Assembly: GCA_940671915.1 (NCBI GenBank) | Contig: CALNVZ010003426.1 | Location: 6,226,685-6,290,684, forward strand | DNA from: Paracentrotus lividus | Lineage: Eukaryota > Echinodermata > Echinoidea > Camarodonta > Echinidae | Reading direction: 5' to 3' | Length of the DNA: 64,000 nt | Part shown: in pieces, positions 38,501 through 48,232 of the stretch | Position numbering within the stretch: position 1 is the stretch's first letter | Layout: every line of letters starts with the position of its first letter | Notes under the pieces: model-generated | Databases searched by the model: none | Told to the model about the DNA's origin: nothing | What the model saw: only the letters and a program-made list of their open reading frames with translations | Position numbers and translations under genes: made by a program

Positions 38501-41500
38501 ATATTGTTCTTAAAGGGAATCTAGTGTAGTGGGAAGGTGTGGGAAACATAAGGAAAATTATTATGAGTGTTCCTGTTATTTTCATGCTCTTTGGGAAGAA
38601 TATCATGATAAAAAGTTCCACAATATTGCCCTAATAGTCATAATATAACCCAAAATATACCAAAACAGCTGATATGTTTGGGTCCCGAACATTTTGTGTT
38701 GCCCCATACAAGCATTTCTGTGTAAGTTCATGTGACTCAAAGCGGACTCATTGGTTTAATTTCTTATCAATTTCACAGCACAAGATAATGCTTAGGTAAA
38801 CTGTTATCAACCTTTCCAAATCACTTTTTGACAGTGTCTTCCACATTTCAATGTCATGACCAGAACAATAATTTCACTTTAATCAACAAAAGTCAGCTGT
38901 GTACAATATGACCCATTATAGCTTATTAAAAATAATTTTCTACAAGATTTATGCACTTGGTTTAGGAAGTTTATTCTCCTACAATGTAGGAACTTCAATG
39001 AAAAATGGTCACCTACCAAACATCCTAAAATGTAATGTATCTTCAAAAGCATTACTACTACCATTACAAATTTGGTATCAAATCAGAGAGCTTATCAATT
39101 TTTTCATGTGGTTGGAATGCTGATGGGACTGAAGTATGTTGCATTCTCTTTTGGGTAATTATATCTCCCTCCCACCTCCTGAGCGTATAGTGGCAAATGA
39201 AGATGATTAATATCTTGAGGAAAAAAACTTGAAAGCAATGGCAGGGATTTGACTTCAGTCTGATGACTTCTCAATAAGATTTTAAATTGCAAAAGATGAA
39301 GATACATGTACCCCAATGTCTATTATAAGTCCATCCCGTTCCCTATGGTCTAGAAAGAATTGATAACTTATAGAGATCATTCCTGTTAAAATGAAGAGGG
39401 GGAGGGAGGAGTCGATTGTAACTATACCCCCCCCCCCCCCTCCTTCCCACTCCCTGTGGGTCTTCTATAGGTAAAAAAAATTGTAGGAGTATTAATTCAC
39501 TTAAACATTTTAGAGATCAAACTTTTCAACAATATCCATGGCACCTTGCTCATATCCTGTAATGGATATCTTGCATGTTATAAATATTGTCTTTATATTA
39601 TTTCTTTGTTTGAATTCAGAGATACAGAAGAACAACTTGTATAGCAGCCATCAACGTGCCGTGTCAAAGGAAGCTTCCGCTGTCAAGAGGTCGGCATCAG
39701 TGAACCTTCGACATTTCCTGTATAAATTCCCGCAAGCACTGCTCAGTACACAGCTCCTGAACTAGATGCACCGTATAAATCAAAACCATGATGGAGAGAC
39801 AGGTACAGACATTAGGGACTAAATGCTATTGGTATTTGCCCCATATGGCATGGCCCACCCGCTACTCTGTTCTATTTGCACTAAAATGAAATAGACAATT
39901 AGCTGTGCAGCTACTAATCAAGGCTGAGACGCACATGTGAGGAAAAAAAGCTAGCTTTATTAAATCGTGATAGAGGGAACACAACACCTGTACACCACAA
40001 AATTGCATCAGAATTCTGCCACATCCAACAGGACGTTGGACATAGGGCTTACTAAATCAACTATAACTATGTGCGAGTTATACCACCTATCAAAAAAGTG
40101 CTCTCTTAAAATGTATTTGAACTTGATATTGTTAACCCTTTGGACCTGAGCCCGAATATATTCGTGCTGGGTGTCTATGGGAACGTGTATTATAAGCCAA
40201 ACCAAGCTCGTGCTCAAATAGGTTTAAAGTTAAATCCCTTTGTATCACTCCCCACCCCCCCCCCCCCCAAAAAATAATAATAATAAATAAATAAATAATA
40301 AAATAAAAAATCATTTTTGTAACTCACAAACAGTGTAGGTTTTGGATTAAATTAAAAGTTATAAATCAAGTACAAGTTTTTGTTTTCTACTGTAACTCTG
40401 TTTAAGTTACTTACCAAATTAGTGGCTTTAACCAGAGTTATCAAAATTTTGTAAAACAATGCTCATTTTGCTTTCTTTACATTCTTTGCAGGTTATTATC
40501 GTTATACCAATACACCCATCAAAGAGTGCATAGCCCATCCAGGCCACTGAAAATCATGTTTACAGTAGGATCAAAAGAAGCCGTCTTAGGCTGGGTGAGT
40601 TAATTCATTGTGCTTATTTAACATAACCTTGAATATGGTCTTTCAATATTCTTTGTCGATGGATATCTTAATAAATTTTTTTCCGTTTGATAATAGTGGA
40701 AACTTATAAGAACGTCGTCGGGACAATGGAAATTACCCTGTTATCTTCTTCTTCTTCTTCTTAAAAGCACAGTCAACCATCTGTTGTATTGGCATACTAT
40801 TATATCAGGATACAAGAAGAAGAGAGAGCTGGGCCTGGCAAAATTATGTTGTTATATCATGTGGATGTGTTGTGGTCTATTGAAATAGTCGCGGACTGTC
40901 GATCACAAGGTACGCAGTTCAAATCCCGGTGAGGCCACTTCACAAGTATTTTGGCAAGACAATAATCTAAACATGCAACACTCGACCCAGGTGAAGTAAA
41001 TGGGTACCAATAGGAAGAAATTCCTCTAATGAAGTGTGTGCCTTCAGGCTGCCTAGCTTAGCTGGGTAATAATAAGTGAACACTTAAGCACCATGAATGT
41101 CGAAAGACGGACCCATGCGCTATATAAATACCCACTTATATATTATCATTTTTATTTTGTTATATCAGACATTTTTATTACAAGTTTCCACTGTAGCGCC
41201 TACATTTCCTTACTTGATTTCTATTATCCTTACAATGTAATTTGTTCTCATACTTTGTTTACCACATTTTGTATAGGTGTCTATTGAAAAGTGATCTTGA
41301 AAGTTGGATTATGGCAGCCTACCAAAAATACCCTTAGTCCATTGTGCACTTTAACTGCATCATTTTGGAGGGTAGCTCTTTCAACGTTCTTCAATGATCT
41401 TTCTTTGATTTGATTTGTAGGTAACTGGAGGGTTTGAGCTGTTTGCTATCTTTGGTCCTCTCACAACCAAACAGGCTGCAATATTTGCTGTTAATAAACT

Positions 41501-43308
41501 ACTTAAATGGATCAAGGTAAGAAGAAATGGAAAATTACAATATATACTATCATACCATCATAATTCATGCATTTCATAATACATGCACCACCAATGTTCA
41601 TTATCATAGAAGCCTAATTTTCCTTGTGGGTCGAAAATTTACCTTCCCCTATAGGCTATAACATGTATTGCGGGTGAGCATTGAACAATTAAAGAAATAT
41701 TTAATCCCAGGAAAACTATAGTATTTAACTGAGGTTTGTAATCACTTTGAAAGTGAAACACGGTGATTAACGTGTGGTGTTGATTACAATCTTTTACCCA
41801 ATCTCTCAGCATTAACGTGGAGGAGAGACAATGGTGTAACTTGCGTGCATGTATTATGAAATGCACAAATTAATTTGGAGGCTGTATGTGTTTTCTGAAA
41901 CTTCGGGCTTTCCAATGATTTCAAATACTTGCAGACTTTATCAAAGTGCATACTGTGCATGTATAATTATATAAGTTGAATATCACTGTAGAGTTACAGC
42001 TATTGATGATGTCATATGCAGAGAAATCTTCTCTCCAAAAAATTGCACCTTACTTCTTTTTGCAACTTATTTTAACCAATCACGTAATGTGTACCTGTAG
42101 TTGCAATTATGCCAGGTACTTTAAATGCATCTATAGAGTATTATTTGATAATCATTACTAGTATGTGATATGTAAATTTTAGTATAATTATTTTTCCAGT
42201 TTGACACATCTTAACCCTACTTACCTGGGGGGGGGGGGGGCCATTTTGGCCCCCCCCTCGACATTTTTGCGATAAATCGCAGTGCGAAATTTTTTGATCG
42301 CGCGCTCGCTGACTTTTTACTTTTCAAGTCTTGCGCATTTTTTAAAACTATTTTGCGAAAATCGGGCCATACCGTTACGACGTTACACGAATTTTTCAAA
42401 AATTTTCGTCAGACAAAATGGCTCAAAAACGTGATTTCATGTACAAAGTCAATACAAAATGTGTTTTGAGCTAGAATTCATAAATCAGTGATTATTTTTA
42501 ATTTTATTGACCAAGAGTCATTTAATTTGATGCTATTTATGCTGAAAATGTCACGGATGAATTGTGTTGAAAAAAAACAATAAAAATAAAAAGGTCAAAA
42601 AACAAAGGAATACATAAGAAAATTAAAAAAACAATAAAATACATAAGAAATCGATTTTGGTACAGGAATTTTTTTTCTTGTACAATTCTTAGGAATGACA
42701 TAAAGATTATATTTTCCAAAAATTAGCTTTCTAATGGGCTTTATTATAGTGAATTAGAGCAAAAGTATGTTTCATGAATAAATTAGCATAATTAATTCAT
42801 TATAAAATAAATATATGAATTTTGTGTAATTTAACCTATACAACAGCATAGATTATGTCATTCTCTACTCTTCATGCAAGATTTCATTGCGATCGCGCGA
42901 TCCCGGCCGAAGATCTTAGGGGGGCCATTAATGGCCCCCCCCCCCCAGGACTTTAAGCTCACGAAATAGCCCAGGTAAGTTAGGGTTAAATTGCTCAAAA
43001 CCTTTCTGATATATTACAGTACTTTGTAATAATTACTGTTTTTACCTGAAAAACTCTGATTGCAAGCCTTCACAAAGTTTAAGAATTCCTGTAAAAAGTA
43101 CATGTGGTGTCCACGAAAGGTAGTGGTATGCACAGGTTGTGTTTTTGATTCGTCACAAAGCATTTTTCTGCAACTACTAAATGCATCTTACAATAGTTTT
43201 ACATCTCTCCACTCTCTCTCTCTCTCTCTCTTTCTTCATTCTGATTCCATTTCCCATTTGCAGAAAGAAGAGACGAGGTTATTCATTCTGAATCCACCAG
43301 AGTATTGA
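32010..43308 (+). CDS. mon1: MON1 homologue, vacuolar/endosomal fusion protein (12 coding exons)
   Basis: Exons: 32010-32196 (ATG 32020), 32606-32828, 33194-33272, 33845-33931, 35665-35758, 36648-36762, 37590-37811, 38284-38495, 39622-39802, 40492-40594, 41421-41516, 43264-43308 (TGA). All introns are GT-AG and phases agree except around exon 9. About 543 residues are encoded, like vertebrate MON1A/B. MON1 with CCZ1 is the exchange factor that loads Rab7 on late endosomes. Diagnostic blocks: an acidic N-terminus with SYEELDYD; KHVFVFSDAGKPIYSRYG opening the first longin domain; MGVMLTLVSLVQ; NYDLRKLLGG; DPCFLLTAIRCLPL; DLHLILNLLNKS; CLPKFDSSGFLHAHISYL; LRHFLYKF; LLSLYQYTHQR; WVTGGFELF; and the C-terminal RLFILNPPEY. 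Exon 1 is preceded by an acceptor-like TTATAG, so a 5' untranslated exon is likely. The introns carry several transposon remnants. Confidence 0.93.
33279..33517. mobile_element. Inverted-repeat insertion flanked by a 19 bp direct repeat
   Basis: The direct repeat AAGGGAAACTACATCCTTG occurs at 33279-33297 and 33499-33517. Just inside it are inverted ends: AGGCACCTTCTCCAAACAAA then ATGCGTC on the left, GACGCACTTTGTTTGGAGAA then GGCGCCT on the right. It lies only a few bases after the exon 3 donor at 33273. The length of the flanking repeat is unusual for a DNA transposon target duplication. Confidence 0.7.
33975..34133. mobile_element. Decayed fragment of the CCCTAACTTACCTGGG TTAA element
   Basis: TAGTGAATTAGAGCAA followed by ATAAATTAGCGTAATTAA matches the interior of the full element near 42750-42800. 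A G-run then GGTTAGGGTTAAA near 34120-34133 matches its right end. The rest is lost. Confidence 0.5.
34546..34786. mobile_element. TTAA-flanked miniature element with CCCGTTGTATACTGA ends (copy 1)
   Basis: TTAA at 34542-34545 and 34787-34790. The ends CCCGTTGTATACTGA and AGTATGCAACGGG are inverted. Near the right end is a perfect hairpin-type motif CCCGCATATATGCGGGC. It is about 241 bp and clearly homologous to 58005-58248. TTAA targets and CCC-type ends fit piggyBac-derived non-autonomous elements (family knowledge; no transposase is present). Confidence 0.85.
34791..35286. mobile_element. TTAA-flanked element with long inverted ends (AGGGGAAGTTCACCCTGGAA)
   Basis: The left end AGGGGAAGTTCACCCTGGAA then TTTTATTGGTCTTAAAAAAT is mirrored at the right end. 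The inverted ends extend for roughly 150 bp, up to the TGACGTCAC motif seen in both arms (about 34921 and 35150). TTAA flanks both sides, and the left TTAA (34787-34790) is the same one that ends the preceding element. Confidence 0.88.
35519..35544. repeat. Poly-T run in MON1 intron 4
   Basis: About 29 consecutive T residues with no other notable structure around them. Confidence 0.8.
36030..36175. repeat. Small inverted repeat with GGCGGCCAT ends
   Basis: GTGGCGGCCATGACTGGGGG then GCTTCCA on the left is mirrored by GAAGCC, a C-run of about 22, then GCTATGGCCGCCA on the right. About 145 bp in MON1 intron 5. No coding. Confidence 0.6.
36257..36406. mobile_element. Hairpin-forming miniature element
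   Basis: CGTACAGCATAGGCGTCGAT on the left pairs with CGACGCCTCTGTCGTACAGG on the right. The centre holds GAGCCATTG-TGTGTTAA-CAATGGCTTG, so nearly the whole ~150 bp can fold. It sits in MON1 intron 5. Confidence 0.65.
37092..37175. mobile_element. Solo end of the CCCTAACTTACCTGGG TTAA element
   Basis: TTAA is followed by CCCTAACTTACCTGGGCTAT, TTCACGAGCTCAAAGTCCTG, G- and C-runs and TAAGATCT. This matches the inverse of the right end of the full element at 42215-42985. The other end is missing, so this is a truncated copy in MON1 intron 6. Confidence 0.75.
39622..39802 (+). other. mon1: MON1 coding exon 9 with broken reading frame
   Basis: The exon joins its neighbours by good splice sites (tandem acceptor CAGAG before ATACAG; donor GTACAG) and encodes MON1 blocks, but in more than one frame. 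The frame reading IQKNNLYSSHQRAVSKEAS and LRHFLYKF is interrupted near 39682-39708, where the neighbouring frame gives the conserved QEVGIS segment. It is broken again near 39745, where ACAC appears in place of AC; after it the frame shifts to TAPELDAPYKS. A TGA follows at about 39789 before the exon end. The neighbouring exons are intact. Assembly error in this exon or recent loss of function are both possible. Confidence 0.7.
40136..40223. mobile_element. Possible short TTAA-flanked element
   Basis: TTAA at 40132-40135 and 40224-40227 bracket about 88 bp with weakly inverted ends (CCTTTGGACCTGAGC against GAGCACGAGCTTGG inverted). A short internal CCCGAATATATTCGTGCTGG palindrome recalls the hairpin in the 34546 element. 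The pairing is imperfect. Confidence 0.35.
40870..41140 (+). mobile_element. tRNA-derived SINE in MON1 intron 10
   Basis: The head contains a B-box-like sequence (AGTTCAAATCCCGGTGAGGC at about 40917). The body contains CGACCCAGGTGAAGTAAATG then GGTACC, a central block shared by many metazoan SINEs. The tail reads GCGCTATATAAATACCCACT and runs into an AT-rich end. No coding capacity. The central block resembles what I remember as a deeply conserved SINE domain (Nin-DC type); that name is from memory. Confidence 0.65.
42215..42985. mobile_element. Full TTAA-flanked element with CCCTAACTTACCTGGG ends
   Basis: TTAA at 42211-42214 and 42986-42989. The left end CCCTACTTACCTGG, then a G-run, CCATTTTGG and a C-run, is mirrored by GGGGGGCCATTAATGGCCCC, then CCAGGACTTTAAGCTCACGA, AATAGCCCAGGTAAGTTAGG and G. 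It is 771 bp, AT-rich inside, with no transposase frame. It lies in MON1 intron 11. Fragments of the same family are at 33975, 37092 and 49030. Confidence 0.82.
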
Positions 43309-43654
43309 TGTAATCGAGTAAAAACTCACCATCTCATCATGCTGTTATCAGGCATACCTCATACAAGGTTGGATAATTGCTGCTTATACTCTTCCACAAG
43401 GCCGTGGAGCAGTATTTACATGTACTAGCTTCATGTACTGTCATAGAGACAGGCGCGGAACCAAGAAAATCGAATTGAATGCATTTCTCTGGGGACAAAA
43501 GCGGCTCTATTATGTTTATGCATGGGCCCGGTACTTTCATTGTATGACATCGGTCTGCGTCCGCTACTGATAGAGATGCAGGTATGGACTCGTCTCTGCC
43601 TTTAAAAAAGGCAGATATCAGTCTTACATGGAGTTGTAAAGATACTTGTTTCCA
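43309..43654 (+). other. MON1 3' flank / untranslated region
   Basis: Sequence directly after the MON1 TGA (43306-43308). No clear polyadenylation signal was picked out before the Penelope-like insertion, which begins about 350 bp past the stop, so the insertion may lie within the transcript. Confidence 0.4.
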
Positions 43655-43694
43655 AAAGGTGTTTGAAGGTAGATGCTTGCATGGTGGATTCGAA

Positions 43695-43944
43695 TACGGT
43701 GATGAGGTTTACGGTTCACCATGTGGTTAGTCCTAAAAAGGACTGTTTGAGAAAGTGGGAAGAGGAAATGAAGAGTTACAGAAAGTAGAAAATTGATAGG
43801 CGAGAAGAGAGTAGAGAGTAGAATTAGAGGTAATCTTTCGTGATTTAGTCCTGAAAAGGACTTTAAACAGTTGAGAAGACGAGATGCGAGGAAGACTTGA
43901 GTAGTAGTAGAGAGTGCTCAACGTTTCGGACAGGTTGACTGTCC
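43695..43944. repeat. Left inverted pseudo-LTR of the Penelope-like element
   Basis: Begins ACGGTGATGAGGTTTACGGT and ends GTTTCGGACAGGTTGACTGT then CC. Two stem-loops GTCCTAAAAAGGAC (43730-43743) and GTCCTGAAAAGGAC (43848-43861) lie ~118 bp apart, with related purine-rich sequence after each, which suggests a partial internal duplication. Confidence 0.8.
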
Positions 43945-44485
43945 CGACAACCACAACCCTGCCAATATCCACCAAGCCTGTTAAGCCACCCAAGGACACC
44001 GTCATCAGCCTTAGCCAACATCAGCTCTCCGACACAAAACACAAGGTACTCTCTCTAGGCCTCAACTTCGCCATCACCCCAAAGAAAGTCCCGTTCTCCC
44101 GACATCATCCAGCAAGTAGAACCCAAACTCCGTTTCCTCTCAAAGCAGCCGCCAGACGACATCCTACTCAAAGTCTCCCGCGCCCTCTCCGACGCACAAG
44201 CCTCCCAGACCCAACATCACCAAAGCTGAACGCTCCGCCATCAAGGACCTACGCAACAACGACTCAATCCACATCCTTCAAGCAGAACAAGGGCAACCGC
44301 CACACGTCATCATGGACAAAGAAGACTACAACAACAAGATTCAAGACCTCCTAGACGACACCAGGACCTACACCAAACTCAAACAAGACCCGACCGCCGC
44401 CACTGAAAGAAGGATCAACCAGAAACTACTCGCTCTACACAGATCCAATGCCATACCCAAGCCACTCTACTTCACTCCTGAAGAC

Positions 44486-44735
44486 GGACAGTCAACCTAT
44501 CCGAAACGTTGAGTACTCTCTACTACTACTCAAGCCTTCCTCGCTTCTCGTCTTCTCAACTGGTTTACAGTCCTTTTCAGGACTAAATCACGAAAGATTA
44601 CCTCTAATTCTACTCTCTACTCTCTATCTCGCCTATCAATTGTCTTCTTTCTGTAACTCTTCATTTCCTCTTCCACTTTCTCAAACAGTCCTTTTTAGGA
44701 CTAACCACATGGTGAACCGTAAACCTCATCACCGT
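44486..44735. repeat. Right inverted pseudo-LTR of the Penelope-like element
   Basis: Reverse complement of 43695-43944 with scattered differences. The mirrored stem-loops are at 44570-44583 and 44688-44701. Confidence 0.8.
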
Positions 44736-44769
44736 ACTTGTTTCCAGTTAGCTTACCAAATTGAGCCAA

Positions 44770-45137
44770 AAATGAACCAGCAGTTATGTATAGCACCACC
44801 TCAAGTCCTCAACTACTCAAAACTGGCCCAGTTCCTAACCCATAATGCAACATTCTGAGCAGTGTAGTCTTATAATATATGTTTGAATGAAAATGCACTA
44901 GTTCAATTCACTACTCATTAAGACGTTAATGCAGCAATAATGATATTACCAAATAGCAAAACAATTACTTTTCCACTCAAAGCATTTTAGATTTCCTATT
45001 CGAATTCAATTATGGGATACATGTAGTTTATTCATTATACCATTAATAGTTATCTCAAACGGTATATTTCAAAACTAGCTATTTATAAAACACAGTCAAT
45101 GAGAGTGCTGGTCAGTTCGCTCTCGCTTTAAAGTCCC
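44770..45137. repeat. Dispersed ~350 bp repeat (copy 1)
   Basis: Shared with 56944-57274: matching segments include CTAACCCATAATGCAA, CAGTCTTATAA, CAAATAGCAAAA-type and CTCAAAGCATTTTAG runs, and CAATGAGAG-GT-GGTCAGTTCGCTCTCGCTT at the end. Both copies are on the + strand. No coding. Confidence 0.75.
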
Positions 45138-45270
45138 AGACCGGACCGAGAAATGAAAACCCAAAATACATATAAAACAAAAGCTAATATTACTTCATAA
45201 TACAACAATTCCCAATTTCAGCATTTTTATCTTCCATTTAGAAAGTATTTCACTAAAAATGTGATCGAAC

Positions 45271-45582
45271 CTCAACCAGGCCATCCCTCCCAAGTACTCG
45301 AAAAAGTACCCCTATTATAATTGCGCGGCTGATGACGTCAAAAAATGTTAACGGAATGCTTCATGCTAAATGCTGAATGCATTTGCCCTTTCATTTCATA
45401 ACAATAGAATTCTAGCACACATGGGGTCTTTTGTTCTGACATAGCAATACAAACATGTTTTCTAAAGGCAAAACCCAATCATGCCTGGCCTTAGCATTCC
45501 CTTAAACTTCTTTGACGTCATCAACCGCGCCATTAAACTAGGGGTAACTTTTTAAGTATTTGGGAGGGATGGCCTGGTTGAA
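45271..45582. mobile_element. Miniature inverted-repeat element with CAACCAGGCCATCCCTCCCA ends
   Basis: The left end CTCAACCAGGCCATCCCTCC then CAAGTACTCGAAAAAGTACC is mirrored at the right end (GGTAACTTTTTAAGTATTTG then GGAGGGATGGCCTGGTTG). The inverted ends run ~70 bp, to GATGACGTCAA in both arms. About 312 bp, non-coding. Confidence 0.85.
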
Positions 45583-45860
45583 GTTTAATCACCTTTTTAT
45601 GAATACTGTTATGAAAATTGAATTTATTTTGGAGGGTATTTATGTTATACGCCTACCTAGCTTTCAATCGATGTAAGGTTGTATTAACTCCGTCAACGGT
45701 CTTTAATAGAATGAGGTGCTCACAAGCACATTTTGGTCTTCTAAACACAACCATTCTCACATCAGGTAAAATATACAGCCAAATCCTGTGCAACTTTATT
45801 TTCATATTCTTTGTAAAGTGCTCACCCAAGGGGTCCATTCCATTGGACACTTTGATGCCA

Positions 45861-46402
45861 TTAAAGCCCCGATCACACCTCTGCGATTTGGGGCTGCGTT
45901 TGGCTGCGGATTGCCCTAACGCAGACAAACGCAGTCGAAGGCAACAGAACGAGCTAGCACGAGCTAGAACGAGGTAAATAGGCAGGAGAACGCAGAGGCC
46001 TTGTGTTCAGTTGCGGATGTTTGAATTTTTTTCAAACATTCGCAACTGAACGAGCTCGAACGCAACAAAAGATTTAGCGAGTGAATACGCAGAGAATCAA
46101 GGTAAGACAAGCTCAAGCGAGCGACTAGCGAGCAACAACGAGTTGTGAACGAGGTACACACGCAACACACGCAACCCTAACCCTAAACCTACGAGCAAAC
46201 TCCGTATTGAATCGTACTGCTACGAGGGAAAGCGAGCTACAGCGAGGTATAATGCAAGCAAACCACGTACGAGCTACATCGAGCTCCATCCGCAACAGTG
46301 TGATTGCAACCAAATCTTGGGCTCGAACTGCTGCCTCAAGGTTGCGTTCGGTCAACAAGGTACAACGCAGCACCGAAACGCAAAGGTATGATCGGGGCTT
46401 AA
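45861..46402. mobile_element. TTAA-bounded inverted-repeat element with GCCCCGATCA ends and a central perfect hairpin
   Basis: TTAAAGCCCCGATCACACC on the left is mirrored by GGTATGATCGGGGCTTAA on the right. The interior is rich in short CGAGCTA/GCGAG/CGCAAC words. A hairpin at 46005-46051 pairs GTTCAGTTGCGGATGTTTGA with TCAAACATTCGCAACTGAAC. No coding. Confidence 0.82.
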
Positions 46403-46587
46403 CACGTTAATCCTAAACCTTACATGTAGGTTCAAGTTTTATGTTTCAATCGGCCAGCAAAATTGAAACACCCTTACCCAAGCATCAACCCTTGTGATGT
46501 GACAGGATAGAAAACACTTTCAGTCACTCACATAAAGGAACATTTTCCGTAGAGTGTCATCTTTTTTTTGTTGGAGACACTCAATAT

Positions 46588-46796
46588 AAAGGGGCTGTCC
46601 CACTGGAGGCAATCGTTGTCGCAACAACTGGCGATCTTGCTGTTGTAAGTGTGGTAGCAAGTTTTTGTTGTAGCCTAGCTTCTAGATAGAGTCGTATGTA
46701 GGTTTATAATCACCTTTTTAAAGATTAACTCTTAATAATTATGAAATTATCAGGTTGTCCCCACAACGATTGCCACCTGTGGGACAGGCCCTTAAG
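46588..46796. mobile_element. Miniature inverted-repeat element with GGGCTGTCCCAC ends
   Basis: AAAGGGGCTGTCCCACTGGA then GGCAATCGTTGTCGC on the left is mirrored by ACAACGATTGCCACCTGTGG then GACAGGCCCTTAAGG on the right. About 209 bp, non-coding. Confidence 0.82.
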
Positions 46797-47940
46797 GTGT
46801 ACTGATGGTTAGTTGTGTACTTTTGAAGAGAAGTCCTTGAAGGTTGAAGCTAGGCAAATGCCATATTATTATACAGCTGACATTCCTGTAACAAAACTTT
46901 TTTTTTTTCAAAGGGGGAATGCGGGATAAGTTCAAATTCTAGAATATAGCTGTTTTATTTTTATTTTATTTTTTACACTTTTAATCAAATAATATTTTGA
47001 TAATGCTGTGTACATGTATATTATATACTATATATCAGTTTGTATATATTGTTTCATGTCTTGAAATATTTAATGAGTAAATTCAGAACCTTATAATATA
47101 CTTTATATACTTTATATCTGGAACATACATGTACATGCTACATGTAATAATCACAGAACAGAATGATATTTTCCCTTTGGGGGGGGGGGGAGTGTTGTTG
47201 TTTTTACTCTGGTATCTGTTTTTGGGGTTTTGTTTTGTTTTGTTTTGTTTTTGTTTTTGTTGTTGTTGTTTTTTTGTTTTTTTGGGGGGGGGGGTCCTGA
47301 TAAATCACTCTTTAGTCTGTGGAGATATAATGGCCTGTTTTCGCGAAGAGTGAATAAAGTTAATAGGCCTACTTAATACATCACAGGCAATAGCAAGGCC
47401 TACTAAATTTGTATTTATTAGGCCTACGAACTTTAGTCACCCTTCGAGAATACCTGCCATAGACTTATAATGTTGTTAATATGCAAGTTCAACTATTTTC
47501 TCTCATTTTTCAGAGGCTTTTTCAATATAGATACATTCAGAATCTCATAAATATTAGTAAGAACAATTGATCGTGAAATTTTTTCATCTTTGTATTGCTT
47601 GCCATGTGGGAGGCATAGACGTCACTGGTTTTACTGTCTGTGTTGTCAACAATTATGTTTAATTAATTAATTAAATTCAAACCATTGATACATCTCTTTA
47701 CAAGGAAAAAAATGATTATGTCTTTTTGGAGAGGGGGAAATTTGCCCTTCTGATTACGTGGATGTGGGATAAAGAATAAAAAACAACCCTCTTTTTGATT
47801 GTTTATTTCAGTTATTTTGCTATGAACAGACAAAAAGATTGAATGATTAGACATAGGTATGATCTTTATTTCACATTCAATGTAAGGGATTTTTGGCAAA
47901 CACAAAGCATGCATCATTAAACTAACCCATGCTACCTTAG
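46797..47940. other. Non-coding, low-complexity intergenic DNA
   Basis: AT-rich DNA with a G-run at about 47180-47191, TTTTG/TTG repeats at about 47222-47282 and another G-run at about 47284-47293. No coding exon seen. Confidence 0.5.
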
Positions 47941-47954
47941 GGTGGTATCTCACT

Positions 47955-48232
47955 TCGCGGAGACGTCTCCGCGACGGATAAAAAGTATTAGAGACATCTC
48001 CGAGACGTCTCCGCAACAGTTTTTAAAAACTGTGACAAAGCAGTTTCAAATGACCGTCTCAAATTAGTTTCTGCGACTCATGAAACGTTGCGGAGACGTC
48101 TCCGTGACAAGTTTCAAAAATTTGTCGCGGAGACGTCTCGGAGACGTTTCATGAGTTGCGGAAACAACTTTGAGACGGTTCTTTGTAACTACTTTGTCAC
48201 ATTTTTTGAAAAATGTTGCGGAGACGTCTCTT
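47955..48232. mobile_element. Foldback element built on GAGACGTCTC palindromes
   Basis: The palindrome GAGACGTCTC occurs five times (about 47960, 48001, 48091, 48127, 48219). Around a centre near 48110, sequence folds back on itself: GTTTCTGCGACTCATGAAAC pairs with GTTTCATGAGTTGCGGAAAC, and GACCGTCTCAAA pairs with TTTGAGACGGTT. Further out, AACAGTTTTTAAAAACTGTG ACAAAG corresponds to CTTTGTCACATTTTTTGAAA. Confidence 0.75.

Larger units (their letters stand above)
43655..44735 (+). mobile_element. Truncated Penelope-like retroelement with inverted terminal repeats
   Basis: An 11 bp direct repeat ACTTGTTTCCA (43644-43654 and 44736-44746) flanks the element. Inverted repeats of ~250 bp run at 43695-43944 and 44486-44735. 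The left side has an extra ~40 bp tail (43655-43694), as known for Penelope pseudo-LTRs. Inside, broken frames on the + strand encode parts of the region preceding the reverse transcriptase: VLSLGLNF with TPKK, and VIMDKEDYNNKIQDLL. The reverse transcriptase and GIY-YIG endonuclease domains are missing. At least two frame breaks are present, so this is not a functional copy. Each arm holds two GTCCT-AAAA-AGGAC stem-loops. Confidence 0.8.

Noticed and set aside
43914-44354. 146-codon frame as a host gene
   Set aside because: It is the broken Penelope-like coding region inside an element with inverted ends and target duplication.
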